DNA from: Pyrinomonas methylaliphatogenes
GTDB lineage: Bacteria; Acidobacteriota; Blastocatellia; Pyrinomonadales; Pyrinomonadaceae
DNA: 64,000 nt
Assembly: GCF_000820845.2 (NCBI RefSeq)
Contig: NZ_CBXV010000001.1
Coordinates: forward strand, 124,001 to 188,000
Reading direction: 5' to 3'
Part shown: piece after piece, positions 18,713 to 29,082 of the stretch
Numbering within the stretch: position 1 is the stretch's first letter
Layout: each line of letters begins with the position of its first letter
The notes under the pieces: generated by a model
Database searches by the model: none
What the model was told of the DNA's origin: nothing
Seen by the model: the letters and a program-made list of their open reading frames with translations, nothing else
Program-made: the position numbers and the translations under genes

Positions 18713-20923
18713 TCAATCCGCGACCTCGAAACCGGCTTCGAGCCCGCCGACGGAGCTGTTGCCGACATATACTTTGAATTCGCCCGGTTCGACGACGAAT
18801 CTCATCTGGCGGTCATAGAAGCCCAATTGTTCCGGGCCGAGCGTGAATCGAACGGTTCGCTTCTCGCCGGGCTGTAGCGTGAGCCGTCTGAATCCTTTCA
18901 ATTCGCGGACGGGGCGCGTCACGCTGGCGGCGACGTCGCGGATGTAAAGCTGGACCACCTCATCGCCAGGGCGTTGGCCGATATTTTCAACTTCGGCGGT
19001 GACCGTCAAATTCTCATCTCGGCGGATTCGGGTTGCGCTCAATTGCAGATTCGTCAACCGAAACTGCGTGTAACTCAAGCCAAAGCCGAAAGGGAAAAGC
19101 GGCGTCCACTGCGCATCGAGATATTTTGATGTGTACTTATTGTCCTCTTGTGGTGGCCGTCCGGTGTTTTTGTGATTGTAATAGAGCGGCACCTGGCCGA
19201 CGGTGCGCGGGAAAGTCACGGGCAATTTGCCGCCCGGATTGACATCGCCGAAAAGGACATCGGCGATGGCGTGTCCGGCTTGAATGCCTGCGAACCATGT
19301 CTCCAAGATAGCCGGGACGTTCTCCGCCACCCAGCCGATCGTGAGCGGACGGCCGTTCATCAAGACGACGATGATCGGTTTGCCCGTAGCGTGGATCGCT
19401 TTGATCAGTTCGAGTTGATGGCCCGGTAGATCGAGCGAAGTGCGCGAAGCCGCTTCGCCGCTCATCTCCGCCGATTCTCCGACGGCGAGGATGACGACAT
19501 CGGCCTGCTGGGCGAGCCGGACGGCTTCACCGAAGCCTTTCGTCGAACCCCCTTCGATCTCGCACCCTTTGGCGTACATGACCTTCGTCTTCGGGCCAAC
19601 TTTGGCCCGAACGCCCGCGAGCAAGGTGACGACATCCTCAGGGCGGCCAGCGGCATGCCATGGGCCGAGCGGAGCGTTCCGGTCGTCGGCTAGTGGGCCG
19701 ATCACGGCGATGGATTTTAGCTCCTTACTGAGCGGAAGGAGGTTGTTCTCATTCTTCAGCAACACCATCGAGCGAGCGGCGGCTTCGCGCGCGACTTTGA
19801 CGTGTTCGGGGTTGAGGATGAGCGTGCGTTCGCGCGCTTCATCCACATACGGTCGATCGAAAAGGCCCAAGCGGAATTTGATGCGCAAAATTCGCCGCAC
19901 GGCTTCATCTATCTGCTCCATAGTGAGCTTGCCATCTTTGATCAATCGCGGTCCGTGCGTGCTGAAAAGGTGGCTCACCATCTCCATATCCAAGCCAGCC
20001 CCGAGCGCGTAATAGACCGCTTCAGCTTCGTTGGCGGCCAAGCCGTGAGCGATCAACTCCGGCACGGCTGTGTAGTCGCTTACGACGAAGCCGTCGAACT
20101 TCCACTCGCCGCGCAGCACGCGAGTGAGCGTGAATGGATTGGCTGAAGCGGGCACGCCATTTAGATCATTGAAAGCGCTCATCAGCGTCCCCACGCCGGC
20201 TTCAACAGCGGCTTTGAACGGCGGAAGATAGATCTGGCGTAAGGTCCATTCGGAAAGATCCGTGGTGTTGTAATCTCGTCCGGCTTCCGCTGCGCCATAG
20301 GCGACGAAGTGTTTGGCGCACGCGAGCACGCGGTCGGGCGCGCTGTAGTCGGTGCCTTGGAATCCGCGGACACGCGCGCGCGCCATCTCCGCCCCGAGGT
20401 ATGGATCTTCGCCCGCCCCTTCGACAATTCGCCCCCAACGCGCATCGCGCGTAATGTCAACCATCGGCGCAAAGACCCAGTTTATGCCGGCGGCTCTGGC
20501 TTCGGCAGCCGCAACGCTCGTCGTCCGTTCCACCGTTGCCGGATCCCAGCTGCTCGCTTCGCCGAGCGGGACGGGGAAGATCGTGCGATAGCCGTGGATG
20601 ACATCGAAGCCGAAGAGTAGAGGGATCTTCAGCCTTGATTGCTCGACGGCGATGCGTTGCAGCTCGTTCACGCGGCGCGCGCCAAGCACATTCATGAAGC
20701 CGCCGACGAGACCTTTCCGTATCATCTCGATCCGTTCGTTATAGTTGTCATCGTTCGGACCATCGAACAGTTGCAATTGCCCTAGTTTCTCTTCCAGCGT
20801 CATCTGTTTGAGGAGGGCATCGATCTTCCGTTCGATCTCATCGTGTGGCGGTGCTGGCAGCGCGATGATTGGTAGTTTGGCGATGATCAGGTAAAGTATG
20901 AGCGCTCGGGCGACTGCTTTCAT
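18713..20923 (-). CDS. GH3 beta-glucosidase (BglX-like)
   Basis: 736 residues, probably exported (hydrophobic N-terminus, 5-22). A GH3 N-terminal (beta/alpha)8 domain carries the nucleophile D283 in DGFVVSDYTAV and the KHF / GRDYNTTDLSE substrate-site motifs. The GH3 C-terminal alpha/beta sandwich (about 390-600) and a fibronectin type III-like domain (about 650-725; EVENIGQRPGDEVVQLYIRD) follow. It releases glucose from the non-reducing ends of beta-gluco-oligosaccharides. It is transcribed divergently from the TonB receptor-TPR-GH144 run, a layout that fits a shared glucan-use locus. Confidence 0.95.
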   Translation of the reverse strand: MKAVARALILYLIIAKLPIIALPAPPHDEIERKIDALLKQMTLEEKLGQLQLFDGPNDDNYNERIEMIRKGLVGGFMNVLGARRVNELQRIAVEQSRLKIPLLFGFDVIHGYRTIFPVPLGEASSWDPATVERTTSVAAAEARAAGINWVFAPMVDITRDARWGRIVEGAGEDPYLGAEMARARVRGFQGTDYSAPDRVLACAKHFVAYGAAEAGRDYNTTDLSEWTLRQIYLPPFKAAVEAGVGTLMSAFNDLNGVPASANPFTLTRVLRGEWKFDGFVVSDYTAVPELIAHGLAANEAEAVYYALGAGLDMEMVSHLFSTHGPRLIKDGKLTMEQIDEAVRRILRIKFRLGLFDRPYVDEARERTLILNPEHVKVAREAAARSMVLLKNENNLLPLSKELKSIAVIGPLADDRNAPLGPWHAAGRPEDVVTLLAGVRAKVGPKTKVMYAKGCEIEGGSTKGFGEAVRLAQQADVVILAVGESAEMSGEAASRTSLDLPGHQLELIKAIHATGKPIIVVLMNGRPLTIGWVAENVPAILETWFAGIQAGHAIADVLFGDVNPGGKLPVTFPRTVGQVPLYYNHKNTGRPPQEDNKYTSKYLDAQWTPLFPFGFGLSYTQFRLTNLQLSATRIRRDENLTVTAEVENIGQRPGDEVVQLYIRDVAASVTRPVRELKGFRRLTLQPGEKRTVRFTLGPEQLGFYDRQMRFVVEPGEFKVYVGNSSVGGLEAGFEVAD

Positions 20924-20941
20924 CTTGCTCTCTCGGCGTCA

Positions 20942-20953
20942 TGTATTTATACA
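20942..20953. promoter_or_regulatory. Short palindrome upstream of the GH3 gene
   Basis: TGTATTTATACA (arms TGTAT/ATACA) lies about 20 bp before the GH3 start codon, a position suited to an operator. It could equally be a scar of the adjacent insertion-sequence remnant. Confidence 0.3.
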
Positions 20954-20994
20954 CAACTTGACGGATATCGGTAAGAGAAAGGTTTGACCAATCC

Positions 20995-21486
20995 TCAGAC
21001 CCTTCCCGCTAATCCCTGTCCTTTCTCCCATTGAGTGGTAATGTTGTGTCGGTCGATGAGAGAAGGGAGGCGAATCCTCAGGCGTTTCAGGTAAGCGTAG
21101 GCTGGGGCCAAGGAGATCTTCTTGCCTAGTCGTTCTTGCACCCAAATCTGAACCTTCCTCCCCGTCCACGCCCCTCCGCCGGGGGCGGGGCCCTGCAGCG
21201 CTTCCAGAAGCTCGCTCTGCTCTTCTGGAGTAAGCTTGAGGGGCGGTCCGGGGTTCTGGTGGCGACGGTCTCGCAGGGCCTCTGGCCCCTCCCGATTGTA
21301 GCGGCGCAGAGTTTGCGTTACCCACCTTTCAGTGCGACCCAGAGCCGCAGCCACCTCTTTGCGGCTCTTGTTCTGCGCCGCGAGTCGGACGGCTTGGAGG
21401 CGATCGCGAGTCAGGGGATCGGTCTCCTCGTTGCATCTTCGCTCGAGTTCGTTCAAGGTCAGGTGGTGCGCGACATAAAGAGGCAT
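20995..21486 (-). pseudogene. IS630-family transposase, N-terminal remnant
   Basis: 163 residues containing the IS630-type helix-turn-helix (residues about 30-75; SRKEVAAALGRTERWVTQTLRRYNREG) and the winged-helix part (TGRKVQIWVQERLGKKISLAPAYAYLKRLRIRLPS). The DDE catalytic domain that should follow is absent: after IRLPS the sequence becomes unrelated and the frame ends about 70 bp before the GH3 gene. It is therefore a fragment, or at best an orfA without orfB, and cannot transpose by itself. Confidence 0.7.
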
Positions 21487-21531
21487 AGGAAAACCTTCCC
21501 TCAGTCTGGTCTTTCTGCCTTTAAATTACCC

Positions 21532-21555
21532 CGGAAATTTTTAGAAATATTTCCG
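21532..21555. promoter_or_regulatory. Inverted repeat upstream of the second TonB receptor
   Basis: CGGAAAT (21532-21538) and ATTTCCG (21549-21555) form a perfect 7-bp dyad in an AT-rich stretch 45 bp before the receptor start codon. It may be an operator or an IS630 end. Confidence 0.35.
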
Positions 21556-21600
21556 ACTCAATCTATAAACGAGCAGTTACGCCCGAGAAGGAGTGACCCT

Positions 21601-24600
21601 ATGCGACGGAAGTGTGTGCGTCTACTATTGCTTTTCTCTTTCGCTTTTTGGTTCGGCGGAGCCGCCTATAGTCAATTTAGGACGGCCATTCAAGGCATCG
21701 TCACGGACGTAAACGGCGCCGTCGTTCCGAACGCTACGGTAACGCTATTGAACAAAGAGACCGGGAGGGCGCAGCAGACGATCACCAATGAGACCGGATT
21801 CTATCGCATCTCGGGGCTTGCGCCCGGTTCGTACACGATCAGCGCCGAGGCTGCTGGTTTCAAAAAGCAGGTCATCGAAAACCTTGTGATCGGCGCCGAA
21901 GAGCTTCGCGGGGTTAATCTCACTCTTGAACCGGGGCAGGTGACCGAGACGGTTACTGTGAGCGCCGAATCTAACCTCTTGCATACGGAAGGCGGCGAGG
22001 TCGCTGGCACGATCACGACGACCGAGATTCTGCGGTTGCCGCAGATCGGGCGGGATCCGTATGAGCTCGTGCGATTGGCGCCGGGCGTCTTCGGTCTTGG
22101 CGCGCGCACGGGGACGGGCGCCGCGGTCAACCTGCCGAACACGGTAGGTCCTGGCGGCTCAAACGATCAGATCTTCGCCACCGAGAATCGCCCGCCGATC
22201 ACCGCCAATGGCCAGCGAGTCGAAGCCAACAACATCCAGATCGATGGCGTGACCGCGATGAGTCAGGCGTGGGGCGGAGCTGCCGTCGTCACTCCCAATC
22301 AAGAGTCGGTCAAAGAGGTTCGCGTCCTAGCGAACAACTATTCGGCGGAGTACGGGCGCAACACTGGCGCGCAGGTGCTCGTCGTCTCGCAGACGGGGAC
22401 GAACGATCTTCATGGAAGCTTCTTCTTCAAGCGGAACACGCCGGGGATGAATGCCAAGCAGGATTTCACACGCGCTGGAACCGCGATCCGCGAGGATCCA
22501 CAGCGCGTCGAGCAGTTTTTGAGCCAATGGGGCGGTAGCGTCGGCGGCCCCATCTACCTGCCGCGTTTTGGCGAAGGCGGACCGGCCTACTGGAGCGGCA
22601 AGAACAAGCTTTTCTTCTTCATCTCCTACGAACGGGTCGGAAGATCAAGCAGCCGTCTGGCTGGCGAGTGGATCGAGACGCCAAATTATGTCGAGGCCGT
22701 CAAAAGGTTGCGCCCGAATAGCGTCGCAGCCAAAATCCTCAACTTCCCGGGCATGACGCCGCCGCGCGTCGCGAGCATCGATTCTTCGCGCAATTGCGCT
22801 TCCGCCGGTTTCATCGAGGGGGTGAACTGCCGAACGGTTGCGGGCGGCCTCGATATTGGCTCGATCAATCAGGCGGCGCGACCGGGCGTTCCACAGCCGG
22901 ACACGGGCGGCGGCCTTGACGGCGTCCCTGACATTCAGTTCGCGCAACTTTTCATTCCCGACAAGACGACGGCGCAGCAATTTAACGCGCGCATCGATTT
23001 TCAGGTGACCAAGGATGATCTGGTCGCTTTCAGCATGTACTGGGTGCCGAACACGCGCAACTTCAACGATCCGTGGAACAAGGGGCGCCCGGCGCTCGAT
23101 TTCACTTCCGCGCGGCGCAACATGGTCGGCACGCTCCTGTGGACGCGGACGCTATCGCCGACGATGATCAACGAGGCGCGGTTCAACGTCACGCGCTGGT
23201 ATTTCGACGAGGTGAAATCGAACCCGAACATCGGGTGGGGCATCCCGCGCGCCAACGTCTGCTTCAATCCGGGCTGCATCGGTTTCGGCACCGGCATCGG
23301 TCCTGGGGTCTTCTATCAGACGACCTACAACGCGCGCGATACGCTCAGCAAAGTCGTCGGCGCACACGCGCTCAAGTTCGGCGTCGATCTGATCGCCGAA
23401 CAGAACAACGATCATGCGCCGTGGGCCGGACGTCCGACCTTCGATTTCGGGAACTTGTGGAGTTTCGCCAATGACGCGCCGAATGATGAGTCAGCGTTCT
23501 TCGATCCGAAGACGGGCGGATTCACGGATCTGGCCGCTTACGCGCGCAGCAAGTATTACGCGCTCTTCGTGCAGGATGATTGGAAACCGCGTCCCAATCT
23601 GACGCTCAACCTTGGTCTGCGTTGGGAGTATTTCACGCCGCTGCGCAGCGCTAACGATCACATCTCGAACCTCATCCTCGGGCCGAACGGCAGTCTGCTC
23701 GGCGCGCGCCTCAAGGTCGGCGGCGACCTGTTCCGCCCTGATCGCAACAACTTCGGTCCGCAGCTCGGTTTCGCGTGGAATCCGGCGGCTTTCGAGCGAA
23801 AGATGGTCCTGCGCGGCGGGTTCGGCATCGGGTACAACCGTCTTCCCGGGTCGCGACTGCTCGAATCGCGCTTCAATCCGCCGTTCTTCGCCGGTTTCTT
23901 CTTCGATCAGGCGAGCGGAAACATCTTCTACGCGACGGCGAGCGATCTCAATTCGTTCAACTATCCGGCCAACCGCGCCGCCACTTTGACCTTCGACCCG
24001 AACACGGGCATCCCGTTGAGCGGCCCGCCGGTCAACGTCAACGCGACGCTTCAAGACGTGCCGAATCCATATGCCTATCGTTACTCCTTGACGTGGGAGT
24101 ATGAGCTTGGTGCAAACTGGCTCGCTTCGGTCGCTTATCAAGGAAGTGCGGCGCACAAGCTCCCGCGCTTGGTGCCATACCACAAGTTTGTGACGCCCAA
24201 TCCGCGCATCGGCAGCGTCAACTTGATGCTGACGGATGTCAATAGCAATTTCAACGCGCTTCTTGTCGGCGCGACGCACCGCTTCGCACGCGGCTTCCTG
24301 TTCAACGCCGAGTATCGTTGGAGCAAGAGTCTCGATACTTGCTCCAACGATCACGATTGTCGTCAAACCTATCCGTTCGATCAGCGGACTGAGTATGGCC
24401 CCTCGGACTTTGACGTCCGCCATGCGCTCAAAGCCTATGGCGTGTGGGAGCTTCCGCTGCTGCGCGGGAGAAGCGATTGGCTCGGTAAGCTCGTCGGAGG
24501 TTGGGAAGTGAGTGGCATCCTAACGGCTAGCTCCGGCTTCCCGTGGACGCCCGTTGTCGGCGGCGGACAGTGCAACGCGCAAGTGGCCGGCGGCAATGTC

Positions 24601-25020
24601 TGTCCGTTGCGTCCCGTCGCGCAGGTAAGACCGCCAGCGACGACCGACACGGGCAACGACACTTTCCTCGGCGCTGGACCATTTCCGGGCGGCGGATTGC
24701 TTTACTTCGTGCCGCCTCCAGCGGGAACGTTCGCCGTCCCGCCGCGTCCCGGAGTTGGGCGCAATAGCTTGCGCGGTCCGCGTTACTTCAGCGTTGACAT
24801 GACGCTTCTTAAGCGTTTCGGTCTTCCCGCGATGCCGGTCCTTGGCGAGAAGAGCGGAATAGAGTTGCGCGCCAACTTCTACAATCTCTTCAATACGGTG
24901 AATCTTGCGCCCTTCCAAGCCAACGACGACAACACGCAGATTCAACATCCAGACTTCGGTCGCGCGTTGCACGTGTTGGCTGGGCGGGTCGTCGAGATTC
25001 AAGCGCGCTTCAGCTTTTGA
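21601..25020 (+). CDS. Large TonB-dependent receptor with carboxypeptidase-regulatory-like domain
   Basis: 1139 residues from the ATG at 21601, which has GGAG at 8-nt spacing and a clear signal peptide (about 1-25). The open frame continues upstream to 21136, but that part lies opposite the IS630 remnant and is not credible. After the signal come a regulatory-like beta-sandwich (about 27-110; IQGIVTDVNGAVVPNATVTLLN), a plug (about 120-260) and a barrel ending in QARFSF with the terminal Phe. It is an Oar-like receptor. It leads directly into the TPR and GH144-like genes, so I infer that it imports glucan oligosaccharides. Confidence 0.92.
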   Translation: MRRKCVRLLLLFSFAFWFGGAAYSQFRTAIQGIVTDVNGAVVPNATVTLLNKETGRAQQTITNETGFYRISGLAPGSYTISAEAAGFKKQVIENLVIGAEELRGVNLTLEPGQVTETVTVSAESNLLHTEGGEVAGTITTTEILRLPQIGRDPYELVRLAPGVFGLGARTGTGAAVNLPNTVGPGGSNDQIFATENRPPITANGQRVEANNIQIDGVTAMSQAWGGAAVVTPNQESVKEVRVLANNYSAEYGRNTGAQVLVVSQTGTNDLHGSFFFKRNTPGMNAKQDFTRAGTAIREDPQRVEQFLSQWGGSVGGPIYLPRFGEGGPAYWSGKNKLFFFISYERVGRSSSRLAGEWIETPNYVEAVKRLRPNSVAAKILNFPGMTPPRVASIDSSRNCASAGFIEGVNCRTVAGGLDIGSINQAARPGVPQPDTGGGLDGVPDIQFAQLFIPDKTTAQQFNARIDFQVTKDDLVAFSMYWVPNTRNFNDPWNKGRPALDFTSARRNMVGTLLWTRTLSPTMINEARFNVTRWYFDEVKSNPNIGWGIPRANVCFNPGCIGFGTGIGPGVFYQTTYNARDTLSKVVGAHALKFGVDLIAEQNNDHAPWAGRPTFDFGNLWSFANDAPNDESAFFDPKTGGFTDLAAYARSKYYALFVQDDWKPRPNLTLNLGLRWEYFTPLRSANDHISNLILGPNGSLLGARLKVGGDLFRPDRNNFGPQLGFAWNPAAFERKMVLRGGFGIGYNRLPGSRLLESRFNPPFFAGFFFDQASGNIFYATASDLNSFNYPANRAATLTFDPNTGIPLSGPPVNVNATLQDVPNPYAYRYSLTWEYELGANWLASVAYQGSAAHKLPRLVPYHKFVTPNPRIGSVNLMLTDVNSNFNALLVGATHRFARGFLFNAEYRWSKSLDTCSNDHDCRQTYPFDQRTEYGPSDFDVRHALKAYGVWELPLLRGRSDWLGKLVGGWEVSGILTASSGFPWTPVVGGGQCNAQVAGGNVCPLRPVAQVRPPATTDTGNDTFLGAGPFPGGGLLYFVPPPAGTFAVPPRPGVGRNSLRGPRYFSVDMTLLKRFGLPAMPVLGEKSGIELRANFYNLFNTVNLAPFQANDDNTQIQHPDFGRALHVLAGRVVEIQARFSF

Positions 25021-25085
25021 GTTATGATGCTTCTCGCAGCGTGAGATCTGTAAAGCGCCGAAATCGTGATCCTTCACCGAGGGGC

Positions 25086-26264
25086 GTGAGACTGCTCTTG
25101 TTGAACCGGCGGTTTAAATATGCTGCGCCATTTGCGGCCACTCTGCTCGTTTGTGCGACAGCGTGGGCGCAAGCGAACAGAGCGTCTTTCACACAACTCG
25201 TCGCGCAAGCCGAACAAGCGCGACAGGCTGATCGCGTCGAAGAAGCGCTTGCGCTCTACCGCCGAGCTTTGACCATGCGGCCCAATTGGACGGAAGGGTG
25301 GTGGTATCTCGGTACGCTCCTTTACGACCGCGACGCTTTCGCCGAGGCGGCAGAAGCTTTCAGAAGGGCGGCTGCTCTCGATCCGAAGGTCGGAACGATG
25401 TGGGTCATGCTTGGGCTGTGTGAGTTCAAACTCGGTCGTCACGCGGACGCGCTCGCACACATACAGCGGGGCAGGCGACTGGGCACGAGCGCCGATCCGC
25501 AGTTTCGGCGGGTCATGCTCTACCACGAGGGGCTGCTGCTAATTGGCAAAGGCGCATTCGAGCAGGCCCGGCGGACACTCAGTCTTTTGAGCCGCGAGGG
25601 CGTGGAGAGTGAAGAGTTGCTCACGGCGCTCGGACTTGCAGCGCTCAACCGACGTTTCGCCGATTTGCTGGCGGGCGGTCAACGGATGCAGCGATTGGTC
25701 CAGCGCGTCGGTCGAGCGGAACATCTCGCGGCGCAGAAGCGCGTCGCTGAAGCTTTGCGCGAATACGAGGGGTTGCTCGCCGAATTTCCTAAGGAGCGCA
25801 ACGTCAACTACGCTTTCGGGCGCTTCCTTCTTGATGTGCGGGACAACGAGCGGGCTGCGCTCGCCTTCGCGCGCGAGATCGAGAACCATCCGGACAACGT
25901 GGCGGCGCGCTTGAATTTCGCTGCGCTCAAAGCGCGCACCGATCCGCATCTTGCGCTCCGACATGCCGAGGAAGCGGTCAGACTGGACGCGCGTCTGCCG
26001 CTGGGCCACTATCTGCTCGGTACGCTCCTTCTTCAAACCGATCAGATCGCGCGCGCTATCGCGGAACTCGAGATCGCGCGACGCGCTCTTCCGCGCGAAC
26101 CGCAGATCTATTTCGCGCTGGCGCGGGCCTACGCGCGCGCCAATCGGCCCCAAGATGCAGAACGGGCGCGCGCCATCTTCCGCCGTCTGACGGAGGAGAG
26201 GCAACGGTCGGAGGTCGATGAGACGGAGATCCCTTATACGATCAGCCAGAAGGATCCTCGATGA
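25086..26264 (+). CDS. Exported TPR-repeat protein
   Basis: About 392 residues. A signal peptide ([19 protein letters not shown]) precedes about eight tetratricopeptide repeats such as [27 protein letters not shown] and [23 protein letters not shown] arrays mediate protein contacts; in the periplasm they may link the receptor with the enzyme. The start is uncertain: a GTG at 25086 gives a normal signal peptide, while a TTG at 25017 overlaps the receptor stop. The stop overlaps the next ATG (ATGATG), showing tight coupling to the GH144-like gene. Confidence 0.85.
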   Translation: MRLLLLNRRFKYAAPFAATLLVCATAWAQANRASFTQLVAQAEQARQADRVEEALALYRRALTMRPNWTEGWWYLGTLLYDRDAFAEAAEAFRRAAALDPKVGTMWVMLGLCEFKLGRHADALAHIQRGRRLGTSADPQFRRVMLYHEGLLLIGKGAFEQARRTLSLLSREGVESEELLTALGLAALNRRFADLLAGGQRMQRLVQRVGRAEHLAAQKRVAEALREYEGLLAEFPKERNVNYAFGRFLLDVRDNERAALAFAREIENHPDNVAARLNFAALKARTDPHLALRHAEEAVRLDARLPLGHYLLGTLLLQTDQIARAIAELEIARRALPREPQIYFALARAYARANRPQDAERARAIFRRLTEERQRSEVDETEIPYTISQKDPR

Positions 26265-28441
26265 TGGAGCTATTGAAGAGACTTGCACGCCTAATCTTCA
26301 TCTTTCTGTTTTCGATCAACCCGACTTTCGCGCAACTCGATTATGATCGTCACGTCGCTTTCGATAACAGCTTGACTGATGGCAACTACTACTACAGCGA
26401 GGGGAGCGTCGTCGCCCCGAGCGAGTTGGAGTTAGTCAGCGGCAAGATCCCGATCGACACGACGCGGTATGTGACGCCTCCGAATAGTTTGCGCTTGAAG
26501 TGGCGATCGCGTAGCGGCGGCGATTGGCAGGTTGCGCTCAGGCTCGAAAAATTCTACCGGAGGGTCGATTTCTCGGGGAGCGAACTCTCCTTTTGGTGTT
26601 ATTCGGAGACGGAGCTTCGCGCCGATCAGTCGCCGCTCATCTATCTGAGCGACGCGAGCGGGGAGGGGACGCCGGCGATCAGACTCCTCGGTTCTTTGGA
26701 GAAACTCCCCGCCCGACAATGGGTGCGAATCCGATTGCCGTTTTCCTCCTTCGCCGGACTCTACCGTTCGACGCGCGAAGTCAACTTCGATCCACGCCGT
26801 CTGGCGCGCATAGCGATCATGCAAGGGCTCGATGATGATGAGCCGCACACTCTTTATATCGATGACGTGATGATAGGCGACGCCGTGAGCGATGCAAACG
26901 CGCCGGCGACTCCCGTCGGATTGAGCGCGAAGGGGTATGAACGGCATGTCGATCTCGTCTGGCAACCGAATCGAGAGCGAGATCTGCTCTTCTACAAGAT
27001 CTATCGCTCTTTCGACGGCAAAACCTACGAGCCGATCGGCATTCAAAAAGGGCGCTTGACGCGCTACGTCGATTTCGTCGGCGCGAGCGGCAAGGCCGTC
27101 TGGTACAAGATCAGCGCCGTGGATGCGAACTATAACGAGTCGCCATTGTCCGCCGCAGTTCAGAGCTCGACGCGCGCGATGACGGATGACGAATTGCTCA
27201 CGATGGTCCAGGAAGCGTGTTTCCGCTATTACTGGGAAGGGGCGCATCCTGTGGCGGGAATGGCGCTCGATCTCATCCCAGGAGATGAGAACTTGATCGC
27301 TCTGGGGGCTTCGGGATTCGGGATCATGGCGCTCGTCGTCGGTGTGGAAAGAGGCTTCATCACGCGCGAGCAAGGCGTCGAGAGGATGTTGAAGATCGTC
27401 CGGTTTCTCGCCCATGCGGATCGCTTCCATGGCGCTTGGCCGCACTTTCTGGATGGCAGGACGGGGCGCGTCATCCCGTATTTCGGCAAGTATGATGATG
27501 GTGGCGATCTGGTCGAAACGGCCTTCCTCATCCAAGGGCTGCTGGTCGCACGTCAGTATTTCGATCGCGAGACGGACGCGGAACGGGAGATCAGGCAGAC
27601 GATCACGAAACTGTGGGAGTCTGTCGAGTGGGATTGGTATCGCAAAGACCCGCAGAGCGATTTCCTCTACTGGCACTGGTCACCCGATCACGGCTTCTAC
27701 ATCGGTCATCCGTTGGTCGGCTGGAACGAAACGATGATCGTCTATCTGCTCGCCATCGCGTCGCCGACGCATCCGGTGCCAGCGAGCATGTACTATACGG
27801 GCTGGGCCGGGCAATCGGATCTCGCCGTCGAATATCGACGCGGATGGAGTCGCACGACGCATGGCGACCATTATGTGAACGGGCATACTTACTACGGGAT
27901 CAAGCTAGATGTCGGTCCGCCGAGCGAGCTGTTCTTCACGCACTACTCCTTCTTGGGATTCGATCCGCGGAACAAACGGGACCGGTACACGAACTACTTC
28001 AAGAACAATCGCCACATGGCCTTGATCCATCACGCATACAGCATCGCCAATCCGATGAAGCACCCCGGTTACGGTGATGCGGCTTGGGGGCGCACTGCCG
28101 GGATCAATGCCGGAGCGGGACGCCCCATCCCGGCGGGCGACAACGGGACGATCACTTGTACGGCGGCGCTCGCCTCGTTCCCATATACGCCCGAAGAATC
28201 GATGAAGGCGCTCAAACATTTCTATCGCGATTTGGGGAGCAAGCTCTGGGGCATATATGGTTTCCGCGACGGCTTCAACTTGCGCGAGAACTGGTTCGAA
28301 GATGTTTACATGGGGCTCAATCAAGCGCCGATCGTGGTCATGATCGAAAATTACCGGTCGGGTCTGATCTGGCGATTGTTCATGTCGAATCCGGAGATCG
28401 AACCGGCGCTCAAAGCGATCGGGTTCGAGAAGGATAACTGA
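26261..28441 (+). CDS. Glucoamylase-like (GH144-type) secreted glucanase
   Basis: 726 residues with a signal peptide (about 1-24, ending PTFAQ). Residues about 30-210 look like a carbohydrate-binding beta-sandwich, about 215-305 like a fibronectin type III domain ([20 protein letters not shown]), and about 310-715 match the glucoamylase-like domain (PF10091; [58 protein letters not shown]). Characterised members of this group are GH144 endo-beta-1,2-glucanases that release sophorose-type oligomers. Linkage specificity is inferred from the family, not seen. It completes the receptor-TPR-enzyme operon. Confidence 0.88.
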   Translation: MMELLKRLARLIFIFLFSINPTFAQLDYDRHVAFDNSLTDGNYYYSEGSVVAPSELELVSGKIPIDTTRYVTPPNSLRLKWRSRSGGDWQVALRLEKFYRRVDFSGSELSFWCYSETELRADQSPLIYLSDASGEGTPAIRLLGSLEKLPARQWVRIRLPFSSFAGLYRSTREVNFDPRRLARIAIMQGLDDDEPHTLYIDDVMIGDAVSDANAPATPVGLSAKGYERHVDLVWQPNRERDLLFYKIYRSFDGKTYEPIGIQKGRLTRYVDFVGASGKAVWYKISAVDANYNESPLSAAVQSSTRAMTDDELLTMVQEACFRYYWEGAHPVAGMALDLIPGDENLIALGASGFGIMALVVGVERGFITREQGVERMLKIVRFLAHADRFHGAWPHFLDGRTGRVIPYFGKYDDGGDLVETAFLIQGLLVARQYFDRETDAEREIRQTITKLWESVEWDWYRKDPQSDFLYWHWSPDHGFYIGHPLVGWNETMIVYLLAIASPTHPVPASMYYTGWAGQSDLAVEYRRGWSRTTHGDHYVNGHTYYGIKLDVGPPSELFFTHYSFLGFDPRNKRDRYTNYFKNNRHMALIHHAYSIANPMKHPGYGDAAWGRTAGINAGAGRPIPAGDNGTITCTAALASFPYTPEESMKALKHFYRDLGSKLWGIYGFRDGFNLRENWFEDVYMGLNQAPIVVMIENYRSGLIWRLFMSNPEIEPALKAIGFEKDN

Positions 28442-28460
28442 TGATCGTGATGGTGAAAGC

Positions 28461-29009
28461 TCAACGCAGAAGATGGGCTCCCATTTGATAGGTCAGGCCG
28501 ACCCAGGCGCTCGCCCAGATGAAGGCGCTGATCAGATTGAGCGTGCTGTATTTGAGCGGATTCATCCCGGCGGTCGCACAGACGAGCGGGATGGTGATGC
28601 GCAAACCGGCGGCAAAGCGCGATAGGAGGACGGCCCATGTTCCGTGGCGCTGAACGAAGGCCCGCACGCGCGGCAACCATCGCCTCAAACGCGCTGAACG
28701 AGAGATGAGACGCGCCGCCCGCTCGTGGGCGATGTAAAAGTAGATTTGATCGCCCGCCGCGCCGCCTATCGCCGCGGCGATGATGGTCCAGCGCCAGTCC
28801 AAATAACCCGCACCGCAGAGCGTCCCGGCGACGATGAGCAACCCTTCGCCTTCCCAGAACGCGGCGAGCGCGATGGCCAAATAACCGTACTTCGCAAATA
28901 GGCGAAGCGTCGATGCCTCATCGAACGCGAAGAGTAGCGCGCAATGATTCAGATGCGAAGCGAATTGCATCGCAAAGAGCGAACGGCGAATCGGTGCGAT
29001 TTCGATCAC
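28461..29009 (-). CDS. DedA/SNARE-associated family membrane protein
   Basis: 182 residues with about five hydrophobic segments and the DedA core: FWEGEGLLIVAGTLCGAGYLDW, GDQIYFYIAHERA and SRFAAGLRITIPLVCATAGM. DedA proteins include undecaprenyl-phosphate and phosphatidyl-lipid flippases. It lies 73 bp after the DegT aminotransferase on the same strand and could be the last gene of the biosynthetic operon. The listed start is a GTG; an ATG at 28970 would shorten it by 13 residues and leave the first membrane segment intact. Confidence 0.87.
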   Translation of the reverse strand: MIEIAPIRRSLFAMQFASHLNHCALLFAFDEASTLRLFAKYGYLAIALAAFWEGEGLLIVAGTLCGAGYLDWRWTIIAAAIGGAAGDQIYFYIAHERAARLISRSARLRRWLPRVRAFVQRHGTWAVLLSRFAAGLRITIPLVCATAGMNPLKYSTLNLISAFIWASAWVGLTYQMGAHLLR

Positions 29010-29082
29010 GCTTCAATGGAAATCCGTTCAAAATCTTTCGCGAGGCCCAAGCACTCGCTTCTTAGTCGGTCATTCGTTTCGC

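Noticed and set aside
21136-21600. Upstream extension of the second TonB receptor frame
   Set aside because: It overlaps the IS630 remnant and hides a perfect signal peptide starting at 21601.
23491-24423. 310-codon minus-strand frame inside the second TonB receptor
   Set aside because: It is antisense to conserved barrel sequence and rich in Arg/Val/Glu typical of GC-rich shadow frames.
26432-27676. Long minus-strand open frame of 414 codons opposite the GH144-like gene
   Set aside because: It mirrors codon positions of a clearly coding gene, has no family resemblance and is a normal result of high GC content.
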